Notes: generated by a model from the letters alone, not told the origin. 64,000 nucleotides of DNA from Desulfoprunum benzoelyticum (GCF_014201505.1 NZ_JACHEO010000013.1:1-64000), one strand, 5' to 3'. Shown: positions 24,198-33,674, counted from the first letter of the stretch. Numbers and translations are program-made.

Positions 24198-26330
24198 TCA
24201 ATCATAGCTTTCGCGCAATGCCCGGGTGGCATTGAGCAGCGCCAGCAAGGCGGTGCCCATATCAGCAAATACAGCTTCCCACATGGTTGCCATCCCTACA
24301 ACGCCTAAAAAAATAAATACGCCTTTAACGGAAAATGCCAACGCGATATTTTGCCAAACGATTCGACGGGTATGTTTGGCGAGACTGACCGCTTCGGCCA
24401 TTTTTGCGGGTGCATCAGTCATAAGCACCACATCCGCGGTTTCGATGGCGGCGTCCGAACCGAGGGCACCCATGGCCACCCCCACATCAGCCCGGGCCAA
24501 GACCGGCGCATCGTTGATACCATCTCCCACAAAGGCGACCTTTCCGTCTTCTTTGGTTTCCGCGAGGATTTGTTCGAAAATGCGGACCTTGTCTTCCGGC
24601 AGCAATTCGGCATAGAATTGATCCAGATTGAGAGCCTTGGCAACGCTTGCAGCGGCGCATGCGTTGTCGCCCGTCAACATCACAAGTTTCGAAACTCCAT
24701 CTGATCGCAGCCGCTCCACTGCCAGTTTGGCATCCGGTTTAAGTTGGTCACCGATTAAGATGTAACCAGCGTATTGATCATCCACCACTACGTGGGCAAC
24801 GGTGCTGTCAAAGTCACATTGGCCATGGTCGATTTGTCTTTCATGCAAAAGCGCGTCGTTGCCGACAGCAATGCTTTTCCCGTCAAAGACAGCCTTGACC
24901 CCCTTCCCAGGAATTGCGACGTGGTCGCTCACTAGCGATTCATCGATGGTGAGCCCTTTGCTCTTCATCGCCTCTACAATGGATTTGCCAATGGGATGAT
25001 CCGAGTGCAGTTCCACCGCCGCGGCCATTTGCAGCAACTGATCAGAGGAAAATCCATTGTCGGTAACGACCCGATCCACCGTAAAAACGCCGCGTGTCAA
25101 AGTGCCGGTCTTGTCAAAAACCACTGTTTTGACTTTTGAAAGGGCATCGATGAACATTGATCCCTTGATCAGGATTCCACTGCGCGAGGCCCGGCCGATT
25201 CCACCGAAATAACCCAAGGGGATGCTGACCACCAGGGCACAGGGGCACGAGATCACCAGCAACACCAAGGCGCGATAGATCCAGGTCGAGAATTGGGCGT
25301 CATTTATGAGCAGAGGCGGAACCAGGGCGATAGCCGCCGCAATGGCCACCACAACCGGCGTATAATAACGGGCAAAGGTGGTGATAAACTTTTCAGTGGC
25401 GGCCTTACGCGCGGCCGCGCTTTCCACCAACTCTAATACCCGTGCAATCGACGATGCTTCAAAAGGTTTTGTGACCCGAACCGTCAGCGCCGATGCCGCA
25501 TTGATGCTACCGGCCAAGACGGTATCGCCCGGGCGCGTTTGAACCGGAACCGGTTCGCCGGTCAAAGGCGAGGTGTCCACCTGCGAGACTCCTTCAATCA
25601 CCGTACCGTCCAAAGCAACTTTCTCGCCGGGCTTGACCAGGATGATTTCGCCCACCTTGACCTTTTCGGGAGTGGTTTCCTTCAGACCGCCCTCAGTCTT
25701 AAGCAAGGCCCGGTTCGGCCGGGCAGCCAGCAGTCCGCGAACCGAACGCCGTGATTTGGAAACCGCCATGTCCTGCAGCAGTTCACCTACCTTGAAAAAC
25801 AGCATCACACCGACTGCCTCGGACAGAGCGTGTATGGCCATGGCACCGGTCGTGGCGATGACCATAAGCACATTCTCATCAAAAAACTGTCCTCGCCGCA
25901 GCGTTCGCAGCGCACCGATTAAAACGCTCCAGCCGGCCAGCAGGTAAGCGGCAATCACGATGGGATATTCCACCCACGCCCACGGCCGCTGGTGCAATTG
26001 GTCTTCAAAAAACAGGTGAATTGCGAAGATAATACCAGCGATGACGATGATTCCGACTTGCTTTCGAAAATTGCCCGCCTCCGTTGATTCATGGTCATCC
26101 GCTTTCGAGCCCTGCAGGGTGGACTCGATCTTGACGTCGGGTTCAATGCGCGCAACCGCTGCCAGAGCCTTCGAGATATCGGCCGCCCTCAAGTGCAGGG
26201 TGAGATTGGCAAAATCAACAACCGCCGCTTCAACTCCTTCGGTATTCTGCAGTTCCCTCTCTATCTTGGCCGCGCAGGCGGCGCAGTCAAGATTTTGAAC
26301 GCGAAATCTCTTTTCCTGAACGGTTTCCAT
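24198..26330 (-). CDS. Zn/Cd/Pb-exporting P-type ATPase (CadA/ZntA type)
   Basis: P1B-type heavy-metal ATPase of 710 residues in the inner membrane, exporting divalent soft metals. It has an N-terminal HMA domain with the binding motif LDCAACAAKIE, then about eight membrane helices, actuator TGEPVPV, the membrane metal site SCPCALVVSIPLG (CPC), phosphorylation motif DKTGTLTRG, HP motif SDHPIGKS and GDGINDAPVLARADVGVAMG. Features after CPC (LGYFGGIGRASRSGILIKG) fit the Zn/Cd/Pb group rather than CopA. It is 18 bases downstream of the phosphoesterase gene, in the operon led by a ZraP-like protein. Confidence 0.93.
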   Translation of the reverse strand: METVQEKRFRVQNLDCAACAAKIERELQNTEGVEAAVVDFANLTLHLRAADISKALAAVARIEPDVKIESTLQGSKADDHESTEAGNFRKQVGIIVIAGIIFAIHLFFEDQLHQRPWAWVEYPIVIAAYLLAGWSVLIGALRTLRRGQFFDENVLMVIATTGAMAIHALSEAVGVMLFFKVGELLQDMAVSKSRRSVRGLLAARPNRALLKTEGGLKETTPEKVKVGEIILVKPGEKVALDGTVIEGVSQVDTSPLTGEPVPVQTRPGDTVLAGSINAASALTVRVTKPFEASSIARVLELVESAAARKAATEKFITTFARYYTPVVVAIAAAIALVPPLLINDAQFSTWIYRALVLLVISCPCALVVSIPLGYFGGIGRASRSGILIKGSMFIDALSKVKTVVFDKTGTLTRGVFTVDRVVTDNGFSSDQLLQMAAAVELHSDHPIGKSIVEAMKSKGLTIDESLVSDHVAIPGKGVKAVFDGKSIAVGNDALLHERQIDHGQCDFDSTVAHVVVDDQYAGYILIGDQLKPDAKLAVERLRSDGVSKLVMLTGDNACAAASVAKALNLDQFYAELLPEDKVRIFEQILAETKEDGKVAFVGDGINDAPVLARADVGVAMGALGSDAAIETADVVLMTDAPAKMAEAVSLAKHTRRIVWQNIALAFSVKGVFIFLGVVGMATMWEAVFADMGTALLALLNATRALRESYD

Positions 26331-26347
26331 ATTGCGACTCTCCTCGG

Positions 26348-27148
26348 CTATCGGTCGTTTCCCACCGCTCGAGTGAGCTTATTTTGTTTGGGGCAATCTC
26401 CAGAAAAAAGCCTATCGGCATCCCTTCGGAGAAAACCGCGCTTAATGATTAAGTTGGCCGTTCGAGATATATCATACGCCACCCGCCTTATCTCGAGGGT
26501 GTTGCGATGACTGTCCCAAATCGCATATTTTGCACGCGGATCACCATCCCTGGGCTGTCCGACGGCACCGACATTGACGATATACCGATAATCCGGTTCG
26601 AGTTTAATTGTTTCCTGCTGCAATGGATCGAATTGAAGATCCTTTCCATCATAACCCATGAGCATCAGGCGGTGGGTGTGTCCGGCAAAGGCGATATCGA
26701 AACTGTTGGATGCAAAGGTTTCTTTAATCTCTGAAAAACTCATATGGTTCAGGTAGATTGTCGGCAAATCGGGCGGACAGCCGTGTACCATCAGCGCGCC
26801 AATCATTTCCCGATAATACGGAAGGTTTTTAATATAGAGCAAAGATGCAGATGTGAGATATTTCAGGGTCTGCTCCAATGATATAATTGCCTGCGGTGAG
26901 AAATCGCTGCGATAATCCCTATTGATCACAGCCATCTCGTGATTGCCAAGTATATTGGGGATGTCCATTTTTTCCAACAGGACCAGGACCTCTTCCGGTT
27001 GTGGACCATACCCGACGGCGTCTCCCAAGTTGACAATTTGGTCGACACCTGATCGCTCGATATCATCCAGGCAGCGGACAAGTGCCTCCAGGTTGCCATG
27101 AATGTCAGATATCACCGCTATTCTCATTGTCCTTGCCTTCTCGCTCAT
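26348..27148 (-). CDS. metallophosphoesterase (YfcE/MJ0936-like)
   Basis: Calcineurin-like phosphoesterase of 266 residues with all metal-binding blocks: DIHGN (ISDIHGNLEALVRCL), GDAVGYGP (NLGDAVGYGPQPEEV), GNHE (ILGNHEMAVINRD), VHGCP and GHTHR (AFAGHTHRLMLMGYDGKD), and the closing NVGAVGQPRDGDPRA motif. The full set implies an active dinuclear-metal phosphodiesterase or phosphatase. Its start overlaps the stop of the Ser/Thr kinase gene (ATGA), so kinase and phosphatase are co-translated; it may reverse the kinase, though family members also act on cyclic nucleotides or small phosphodiesters. Confidence 0.92.
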   Translation of the reverse strand: MSEKARTMRIAVISDIHGNLEALVRCLDDIERSGVDQIVNLGDAVGYGPQPEEVLVLLEKMDIPNILGNHEMAVINRDYRSDFSPQAIISLEQTLKYLTSASLLYIKNLPYYREMIGALMVHGCPPDLPTIYLNHMSFSEIKETFASNSFDIAFAGHTHRLMLMGYDGKDLQFDPLQQETIKLEPDYRYIVNVGAVGQPRDGDPRAKYAIWDSHRNTLEIRRVAYDISRTANLIIKRGFLRRDADRLFSGDCPKQNKLTRAVGNDR

Positions 27149-29148
27149 TCCGCCGAATTGTCGACAGCGGTGCTCTTTACAGTTCTAAAACCAATCTCCT
27201 CGAATCCTTCCCAGGGGAAACGCACAACGACCGCGGGTAAAGAATTTTTATCCTTCGGAGCCCCCTCAACGCCACCGATAACCGCATAGCGATTTGTTGT
27301 CGAGGCGTTCGCCGATGGCTGGACCAGTCCCTCTGTATAAACCCATTCGCCGATCTCATGGTTGAGCCCCTTTATGCCCAACAGGTTCGGAGAAAAAGAT
27401 GCGGCTGATAACAGAAAATCGGAACGCTTTGGTTCAGCTTGGTCTTTGGCGCTCGGACTCGGCTCAGGAGAAACGCTACTCCAGTTTTCCGTTTCGGCCT
27501 GCCAGTCTCCCATCATACGCATCATGCCCCCCATCGGCTGGGTATTCACTTCCGCTGAGGGTTCTGCATTCACTTCCGAGCTGTCCTCGCCCTTGATCAT
27601 TGCAAAAAACATTTCCACCTCCGTCGGCAATCGTCTGCCGAAGTAGTTTGCAAAGGCCGAAGCGCCATAACCGGTAACGCGCAGAGCAGGACTGGAAGCA
27701 TAGGCCGGATCACTGACATGGAATTCGCTGTTTCGGTAGACAATCGGCTCGTATCCCGCGCGCACCTCTCCCAACAAGAACCAGTTTGCACCACTGCCTT
27801 TCACCACACCACTTTCTATGCTGATCTGTTCAAGGTTGTGATTCAGAAAATCGACGAACTGCTGGTTGGTAACGAAGAACTCGTCCATGTAAAATGGCTC
27901 GACCTGGATCGATTGATCGCTGCTCCCATCCAATACCGCAGGGATCGAAAATGGTCCCCCTTGGATGAGGTGCTGCTTTCCAAGGTGCTCAGACGCGAAG
28001 GAATCCTTTTCGGCGTCCGCCTGTCTTGCGGTGGTCTCGTTACCAGGGACCGTCTGGGTTTGGTGCTGGCTGGGGGATGTCGAAAGACTACCCTTCGGTG
28101 GACCCAATCCGGGTTCACCAATAAAATGCCAGACGGCCATCGACATGACCGACAGCACGGCGACAATGATACCTGTCCATATCCATCTCGGTTTCGTAAA
28201 TAGGGAGGCTGATCGTTGCCGAGGAGATTTCGCATCCGCTTTATCGGATGCCAACCCGTGGATCACGCGTTCAAGCTGTCCGAGCAAGTCCCGGACGGAT
28301 TCGGTTCGCTCGTCTCTGCTCTCGGCCGTAGCCATGTGAATGATTCGATTCAACTCTTCAAAAAATGGCGATTCGGTTTTGGCCAGCTTTGCACTTTTAA
28401 ACGGCGTTCCAGACTTGATTTTGCCGTCAACGGCTTCAAAGAGTATTTTTCCCAGGGAATAGACATCCGCGCGTTGGTCAGCCCTTTTGAAATCGAAAAA
28501 ATGCTCCGGAGACATGTAATGCGGCGAGCCTTTCACGTCCATGGACTGGGTAACCGGTTTCAACCGGCTCGAACGCGCCAGACCGAAATCGGCGATTTTG
28601 GGCGTGTCCTGGTCCATGAGGATATTTTCCGGCTTAAGATCGCGGTGCACAATGCCATTGTCGTGCAGCGCCATTACACCTGTCAGTACCGGTAGAAAAT
28701 ACCGTTGTACCCATGCTATGAAAAGATCCTCCTCCGGATAGAAGCCTTCCTCTGACATGGTGTCTCTAAGAGACCCGCCTGGAATATATTCCATGGCGAT
28801 GTACTCTATGGATGCGTCTTGATCACATTTTTTTACGGTAATGGCATCGTGATCGTAAACCTGTAAAATATTCGGATGCCGAATCTGGGCCATGGCCTGG
28901 ACTTCCCGTCTGAAACGCTGGACCAGGGTTTCGGCCTCTTCGTCGCCCTCGTCAATGGATTCAAGCCATTCCCGTGAAACGACCTTGATCGCTACGTCAC
29001 GATTCAGGTTGCTCTGGTGCGCTCGATAAACCTCGCCCATTCCGCCCTTGCCAATAAAGCCGAGGATTACCCATTTGTTGTTGAGGACATCGCCGACCTT
29101 GAGCGTGGTTTTACAAGTCGCTGTCATATCATGCGCTTTCAGTTCCAT
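27145..29148 (-). CDS. Ser/Thr protein kinase with single TM and C-terminal FGE-sulfatase-like domain
   Basis: Receptor-like Hanks-type kinase of 667 residues. The kinase domain (about 27-300) has the P-loop IGKGGMGEVYRA, Lys55 in DVAIKV, catalytic HRDLKPENIL, DFGLARS and APE-like SPEHFFDF, all intact. One membrane helix (WIWTGIIVAVLSVMSMAVWH) follows near residue 330. The extracytoplasmic part (about 400-667) resembles formylglycine-generating-enzyme/SUMF1 domains: FYMDEFFVTNQQFVDFLN, VTGYGASAFANYFGRRLPTEVE, FRTVK. It contains a Met-rich MGGMMRMMGDW segment. The FGE-like domain is more likely a sensor than an enzyme. It overlaps the phosphoesterase gene and shares a base with the upstream gene; membership of a metal-stress operon suggests envelope metal sensing. 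Confidence 0.9.
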   Translation of the reverse strand: MELKAHDMTATCKTTLKVGDVLNNKWVILGFIGKGGMGEVYRAHQSNLNRDVAIKVVSREWLESIDEGDEEAETLVQRFRREVQAMAQIRHPNILQVYDHDAITVKKCDQDASIEYIAMEYIPGGSLRDTMSEEGFYPEEDLFIAWVQRYFLPVLTGVMALHDNGIVHRDLKPENILMDQDTPKIADFGLARSSRLKPVTQSMDVKGSPHYMSPEHFFDFKRADQRADVYSLGKILFEAVDGKIKSGTPFKSAKLAKTESPFFEELNRIIHMATAESRDERTESVRDLLGQLERVIHGLASDKADAKSPRQRSASLFTKPRWIWTGIIVAVLSVMSMAVWHFIGEPGLGPPKGSLSTSPSQHQTQTVPGNETTARQADAEKDSFASEHLGKQHLIQGGPFSIPAVLDGSSDQSIQVEPFYMDEFFVTNQQFVDFLNHNLEQISIESGVVKGSGANWFLLGEVRAGYEPIVYRNSEFHVSDPAYASSPALRVTGYGASAFANYFGRRLPTEVEMFFAMIKGEDSSEVNAEPSAEVNTQPMGGMMRMMGDWQAETENWSSVSPEPSPSAKDQAEPKRSDFLLSAASFSPNLLGIKGLNHEIGEWVYTEGLVQPSANASTTNRYAVIGGVEGAPKDKNSLPAVVVRFPWEGFEEIGFRTVKSTAVDNSAE

Positions 29149-29468
29149 TATCGTTTTAATCCCCCGGCACCGATTCGCCCTCTCAGCGACTGAATCGTTC
29201 CGGACTGTTTGTCGATCAAGACCTCATCAATGACGATGCCATCCTTTTCAACAAGCCGGGCAATGTAATATCGGCCGGTGTTTTTCAGATCTTTCAGGCC
29301 GTATTTTTCCCATTGATCGTCGTCAAGATGCCGATTGATGATGATTCTGGCAGTGGCAGTTCCCATGCCGTCAAAATATCTCGCCAGGGGATCTTGCCCA
29401 TCCTCTATTGTTTCTTCATCAGTCGATTTTTCGGTCTTGCTTTTTTGATTAACGTTTTTTGATTGCAT
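29148..29468 (-). CDS. hypothetical protein, 106 aa
   Basis: Small soluble protein with a charged, disordered N-terminus (residues 1-28, rich in Lys/Glu/Thr) followed by a compact domain (YFDGMGTATARIIINRHLDDDQW to IDKQSGTIQSLRGRIG). No cysteines, signal peptide or membrane helix. Family not recognised. It is translationally coupled to the kinase gene through a one-base overlap, suggesting that it is a kinase partner or substrate. Confidence 0.7.
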   Translation of the reverse strand: MQSKNVNQKSKTEKSTDEETIEDGQDPLARYFDGMGTATARIIINRHLDDDQWEKYGLKDLKNTGRYYIARLVEKDGIVIDEVLIDKQSGTIQSLRGRIGAGGLKR

Positions 29469-29508
29469 GGCGACACTTCCTTTCGAGCTTCGCAGTGAAG
29501 GATCACGT

Positions 29509-29775
29509 TTATGGCTGGGAGAGGATTTGCCTCATTTTGACAAACTCTTCCCGCGAAATTTCCCCCTTGGCGAATCGCGCCTTCAAAATCGCCTCGGAGT
29601 CGGATCGATCCCGAAACGGTCCCTGCGAGGCTTGGGTCTGCGACCTGAAGATACGAAGTACGACATAAACAATCAAGAAAAGAACCAAGCCCCATATCAG
29701 CAGGGACAATAAACTACCTGGGAAAAAGCCTCCCCACCAGCCTCCCGACAGCGGTGCATAATCACAGCCCCACAT
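29509..29775 (-). CDS. SHOCT-domain membrane protein
   Basis: 88-residue protein with one hydrophobic helix (SLLSLLIWGLVLFLIVYVVL) and a C-terminal SHOCT (short C-terminal) domain, ILKARFAKGEISREEFVKM, a motif implicated in oligomerisation. The start MWGCDYAP is preferred because AAGGAG lies eight bases before it. It is 73 bases downstream of the ZraP-like gene. A counterpart with the same layout occurs in the rightward arm of the regulon (34900-35265), so the two arms carry duplicated ZraP plus SHOCT pairs. Confidence 0.85.
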   Translation of the reverse strand: MWGCDYAPLSGGWWGGFFPGSLLSLLIWGLVLFLIVYVVLRIFRSQTQASQGPFRDRSDSEAILKARFAKGEISREEFVKMRQILSQP

Positions 29776-29848
29776 GATCAAATCTCCTTACAGGTTTAAT
29801 GATGAGACAGCCAGCTACGGTCCGACCGTCTCATCGGTTTAATTGGTG

Positions 29849-30217
29849 TTACCAGCACCATCCGTATCCGCCCATGCGGCCGTGGTACCCGGCATTGGCA
29901 GGCGGCAGGTTGAAGGAACGGGCTTGGGCGCGGAGTTGATCGTGCAAGACGGCTATTTCACGGTTCAACCCCGCCGTTCGCTTCGGATCGGGGTTGGAAG
30001 TTGCCAGCAGAGCGTTGTACTCACCCTGTTTGGCGGCAAGGTTCTGCCTGAGCTGGACGGTTTGATCGTAAAACCCCTGATAATTGTCGCCGTAATAACC
30101 CGCCGTCGGCCCACCCATGGGGCCGCCCCAGTACCCGTCCCAATAACAGGCGAATGCCTGGGTTCCGGTGAACGCGATGAGCGCCGTCGCCGCAACAATG
30201 AGAATCGTCCTTTTCAT
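29849..30217 (-). CDS. ZraP/CpxP-like periplasmic metal-stress protein
   Basis: 122-residue exported protein of the zinc-resistance-associated (ZraP/Spy-like) type, a periplasmic chaperone or metal buffer. Signal peptide with cleavage near TQAFA; then an aromatic Gly-rich segment (CYWDGYWGGPMGG), a helical hairpin (YDQTVQLRQNLAAKQGEYNALL, then LNREIAVLHDQLRAQ) and a Gly/aromatic tail ending GRMGGYGWCW. A strong GGAGG ribosome site precedes ATG. It is the first gene of the leftward operon and lies behind a near-consensus sigma-54 promoter at 30299-30314. Confidence 0.87.
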   Translation of the reverse strand: MKRTILIVAATALIAFTGTQAFACYWDGYWGGPMGGPTAGYYGDNYQGFYDQTVQLRQNLAAKQGEYNALLATSNPDPKRTAGLNREIAVLHDQLRAQARSFNLPPANAGYHGRMGGYGWCW

Positions 30218-30298
30218 GATTTTTTTACCTCCGTCGTGTTGGTTTTCAACTGAAAGTGAATGCCCATGGCACCATGGTCGCCGTTGCTAAAGTTGATT

Positions 30299-30314
30299 AT
30301 CAAATTGCGTGCCA
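30299..30314 (-). promoter_or_regulatory. sigma-54 (-24/-12) promoter for the leftward metal operon
   Basis: Minus strand TGGCACG-CAAT-TTGAT against the consensus TGGCACG-N4-TTGCA: the -24 half is perfect and the -12 half deviates at one base. The predicted start near 30290 gives a leader of about 70 bases before the ZraP-like gene. A sigma-54 activator is encoded 2 kb away, which supports the call. Confidence 0.75.
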
Positions 30315-30447
30315 GCAACCTTTAGATATATGGAACAATTTGTTATTAAAGCATAAATTAACTATGCTGCCGAGCATCCGCCAAAACCGACGGGTGTACG
30401 ACCTGTGGCTTTATTACCCATCTTGCTATCAAGGCACGATTGAGGTG

Positions 30448-30476
30448 TTGCCATAATACCCAATCGGGTTTATAAT
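30448..30476 (+). promoter_or_regulatory. sigma-70 promoter of the zraSR-type operon
   Basis: TTGCCA (30448-30453), a 17-base spacer and a perfect TATAAT (30471-30476), with a start expected near 30483, about 22 bases before the sensor kinase ATG. This would give housekeeping expression of the two-component system while its targets use sigma-54. Confidence 0.72.
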
Positions 30477-30504
30477 ACTTAGACAACAGAAATTTGAGGG
30501 CGCT

Positions 30505-32301
30505 ATGAATACAAAAACAATTCATCGAAATCGGACGAGGCTTCACACATCACCCTGGATCATCATCGGATCGGTGGGAATCCTGCTGATCGTCGTGGTG
30601 GTCCTGGCATATCAGAACTACAGCCGCGAAAAAAAATACATGTCCCGAATTTTAAGTGAAAAAGGGGCTGCCATCATCAAGGCGGTGGAAGCCGGAGCCC
30701 GTACGGGAATGATGGGGATGATGTGGGGCGGACAGCAGGTCCAGTCGTTGATCGAGGAAACCGCCCAGCTCTCGGATGTCCTCTATATTACAGTGGCAAG
30801 TGGCGAGGGCCTGGTTCTGGCCAGCAGCAATCGCGGATTGATCGGCACCCAAATGAACAGCGGTTTTCCCGAAAAAGGACTTGATCAACCAGAGGAAATC
30901 AACTGGCGGTATAAGCGCATCGATGAACAGCGGAGCGCTTTTGAGGTGTACCGGCATTTTCGACCGATCTCTCATCAGGACACTTGGATGGGCGACCGTA
31001 TGCGCCAAATGATGCGAGGGCGCGGCATGATGATGGGGTCCGATAACGACTGGTGCTTTCCTACCTCAAGCGGCGACAGCGACCAAATCATACTGGTTGG
31101 TTTGGACCCTCAACCATTTGAAGAAGGGCGTAAAGAGGACATCCGCAACACGGCCATCATATCAGGTGTTTTGATTTTACTGGGGCTGGCCGGCTTTATT
31201 TCGATGTTCTGGATGCAAGGATACCGCTCGGCTAAAAAATCACTTCAGGACACCAGCGCCATTAAGGACCAAGTTGTAACCAGCCTTCCCGTGGGGTTGA
31301 TTGCCACGGACAAAGACGGGAAAATCGCATTTTACAACAGCGCCGCCGAGCGGATCACCGGGCTTGATTTGGCCCAGGCGCGGGGGAAAGAACCCGACAG
31401 CGTTCTGCCAAGGCATTTATGTGGGTTGAAGGAATCCCTGGATCTTGGGGAGTCGATAAACGAAAAGGAAATGGAATGTGAGTTCACCGAAAACAAGATT
31501 GTCCCGGTGAGCATCAGCGCCTCGAAAATTATCAACGAAGAAGGTCAGTTTGTCGGGCAGGTTCTGATCATCCGAGATCTTGGGGAGGTTCGCCGCCTTC
31601 AGGATGAAATCCGCCGCAAGGAAAAGCTGGCGGCAATAGGCGGTCTCGCCGCCGGCGTGGCCCATGAAATCCGAAACCCGTTGAGTTCCATCAAAGGCAT
31701 CGCTTCCTACTACAAGAGCAAGTTCGAGGACGGCAGCGAGGACAAAGAGATGGCCGGGGTCATGATCGAGGAGGTGGATCGCCTCAGCCGAGTCATCAGC
31801 GAGCTGCTGGAGTTCGCCAGGCCGACGAAATTAAACAGGAAGCTATCCGATATGAATGAACTGCTGAAACATTCAACCCGGCTGGTCGAGCAGGAAGCAG
31901 CGGCGAAAAAAGTCGATATTCAACTCAATCTTACATCCGAATCCATTGAGGCCGATGTCGATCCGGATCGTCTGACCCAGTGCTTTTTGAATCTGTTTCT
32001 GAATGCCTTGCAAGCCATGGAAAGCGGCGGCCGGTTGACCGTTTCCAGCTCCACAGGCGCAAACGGGAACGTTGCAATTGACATCAAGGATAACGGCTCG
32101 GGGATATCCGCAGAAGATCTCAGCAAGATATTCGACCCCTATTTTACCACCAAACCAAAAGGCACCGGCTTGGGCTTGGCGATTGTGCACAAGATTATCG
32201 AAGCCCACCAGGGGCAAATCAAAGTTCGAAGCACCATTGGTCAGGGCACCGTGTTCTCGATTGCCCTGCCGCTTGGGGACAGCGAAATGAGGTTATCATG
32301 A
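30505..32301 (+). CDS. zraS: ZraS-type sensor histidine kinase with Met-rich periplasmic domain
   Basis: Membrane sensor kinase of 598 residues that phosphorylates the downstream NtrC-type regulator. TM1 is about residues 17-37 (WIIIGSVGILLIVVVVLAYQ) and TM2 about 216-238; the periplasmic loop between them carries two methionine clusters, TGMMGMMWGG (68-76) and MRQMMRGRGMMMG (166-178), typical Cu(I)/Ag(I) ligands and absent from classical zinc-sensing ZraS as far as I know. A PAS domain (about 255-365) is followed by HisKA with His387 (GVAHEIRNPLSS) and an HATPase domain (NLFLNALQAM, DNGSGI, GTGLGLAIV). It overlaps the regulator gene by four bases. The symbol is given by architecture and neighbours; the ligand is inferred. 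Confidence 0.85.
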   Translation: MNTKTIHRNRTRLHTSPWIIIGSVGILLIVVVVLAYQNYSREKKYMSRILSEKGAAIIKAVEAGARTGMMGMMWGGQQVQSLIEETAQLSDVLYITVASGEGLVLASSNRGLIGTQMNSGFPEKGLDQPEEINWRYKRIDEQRSAFEVYRHFRPISHQDTWMGDRMRQMMRGRGMMMGSDNDWCFPTSSGDSDQIILVGLDPQPFEEGRKEDIRNTAIISGVLILLGLAGFISMFWMQGYRSAKKSLQDTSAIKDQVVTSLPVGLIATDKDGKIAFYNSAAERITGLDLAQARGKEPDSVLPRHLCGLKESLDLGESINEKEMECEFTENKIVPVSISASKIINEEGQFVGQVLIIRDLGEVRRLQDEIRRKEKLAAIGGLAAGVAHEIRNPLSSIKGIASYYKSKFEDGSEDKEMAGVMIEEVDRLSRVISELLEFARPTKLNRKLSDMNELLKHSTRLVEQEAAAKKVDIQLNLTSESIEADVDPDRLTQCFLNLFLNALQAMESGGRLTVSSSTGANGNVAIDIKDNGSGISAEDLSKIFDPYFTTKPKGTGLGLAIVHKIIEAHQGQIKVRSTIGQGTVFSIALPLGDSEMRLS

Positions 32302-33674
32302 CCATACAAAACCCTTCTCACATTCTGATTGTCGACGACGATCTAAACCACTTGAAAACGCTTCAAACCATCGTCAGAAGTTGGGGCTACCAGGTGTCCA
32401 CGGCCGACGACGGGGTCAAGGCCGTTGAAAGTGTCAAGGAAAAACCGTTCGCCCTGATCTTGATGGATGTGCGCATGGCTCAGATGAGCGGCATCGAGGC
32501 CCTGAAGCAAATTAAACAGTACAATCCGGCCATCCCGATTCTCATCATGACCGCATACTCTTCGGTTGATTCGGCGGTAGAGGCCTTAAAATCCGGGGCT
32601 TACGATTATTTGACCAAACCCCTGGACTTTGAAGTGCTCAAAATCAGCCTAGCGCGTGCTTTGGAGCATTCCGGCCTCAAGGCGGAAAATGCAACCTTAA
32701 AATCAAAGATGAGCGCAGATTACGAGCTGGAAAATATCATCGGAAGAAGCCGGCCGATGAAGGAACTGGTCGACATGATGTCCATGGTTGCGCCTTCGGA
32801 GGCAACCGTGCTGATCACCGGGGAAAGCGGGACCGGCAAAGAGCTGATCGCCAAATCCATCCATCACAACAGCCAGCGCAAGGATCGCGCCCTGGTGGTG
32901 GTCAATTGCGCGGCACTTACCGAGACATTGCTGGAGTCGGAGCTGTTCGGCCATGAAAAAGGTGCGTTTACCGGTGCCGATAAACGCCGCGAAGGCAGAT
33001 TCAAGCAGGCTGACAAGGGAACCATTTTTCTGGATGAGATCGGCGAAACCTCCGCCGCGATGCAGGCCAAGCTGCTGCGGGTCATTCAAGAGCGGGAAAT
33101 CCAGCGGGTCGGCGGGGAAGAAACGTTGAGCGTGGATGTGCGGATTCTTGCCGCGACCAACCGAAACCTGGAGGAGGATGTGAAAAACGGAAAATTCCGT
33201 GAAGACCTTTTCTATAGACTGAACGTCGTCACGCTTCGTATCCCGCCGCTACGCGAGCGTCAAGATGATACTCCTTTACTCGCCCAGCATTTCTTGGAGA
33301 AGTACGCGAAAAAAAATCACAAGCAGGTCAAAGGCTTTTCTCCGCTGGCAATGGATATGCTACTCAAATACGCCTGGCCCGGCAATGTCAGGGAACTTGA
33401 AAACGTCATTGAACGCGCCGTGATTCTCCTGCCGGATGAACACATCACAGAGAAAGAGCTGCCTGTCACCATCACCTCAAGTTATGCCGAAAAAAGCGAA
33501 TGGGTGGCTCCGCCCCCACCGGTTGCAGCCAATCGCCCCCTGGAAGAAGTTGAAAAGGAGGCCATTTTGGCCACACTTAATGACAGTGGCGGGAATAAAA
33601 GCGAAACCGCACGCAGGCTCGCAATCAACCGCAAAACCCTTCACAAGAAACTCAAAGATTATGGAATAGGTTGA
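32298..33674 (+). CDS. zraR: ZraR-type sigma-54-dependent response regulator
   Basis: NtrC-family activator of 458 residues. Receiver domain residues 9-125 with acidic pocket (LIVDDD) and phospho-acceptor Asp near 56 (LILMDVRM); AAA+ domain about 145-380 with Walker A GESGTGKE, the sigma-54-contacting GAFTGA loop (HEKGAFTGADKRR), Walker B GTIFLDEIGE and arginine finger region; C-terminal Fis-type HTH (NKSETARRLAINRKTLHKKLKDY). All features for activating sigma-54 RNA polymerase are present. It overlaps the kinase gene, and -24/-12 promoters occur on both flanks of the pair, making these its likely targets. Confidence 0.9.
   Translation: MTIQNPSHILIVDDDLNHLKTLQTIVRSWGYQVSTADDGVKAVESVKEKPFALILMDVRMAQMSGIEALKQIKQYNPAIPILIMTAYSSVDSAVEALKSGAYDYLTKPLDFEVLKISLARALEHSGLKAENATLKSKMSADYELENIIGRSRPMKELVDMMSMVAPSEATVLITGESGTGKELIAKSIHHNSQRKDRALVVVNCAALTETLLESELFGHEKGAFTGADKRREGRFKQADKGTIFLDEIGETSAAMQAKLLRVIQEREIQRVGGEETLSVDVRILAATNRNLEEDVKNGKFREDLFYRLNVVTLRIPPLRERQDDTPLLAQHFLEKYAKKNHKQVKGFSPLAMDMLLKYAWPGNVRELENVIERAVILLPDEHITEKELPVTITSSYAEKSEWVAPPPPVAANRPLEEVEKEAILATLNDSGGNKSETARRLAINRKTLHKKLKDYGIG

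Noticed and set aside
30267..30282. Rightward sigma-54 promoter TGGCACC-ATGG-TCGCC for zraS
   Set aside because: The -12 half is weak, it lies over 220 bases before the gene, and a near-perfect sigma-70 promoter sits much closer at 30448-30476.
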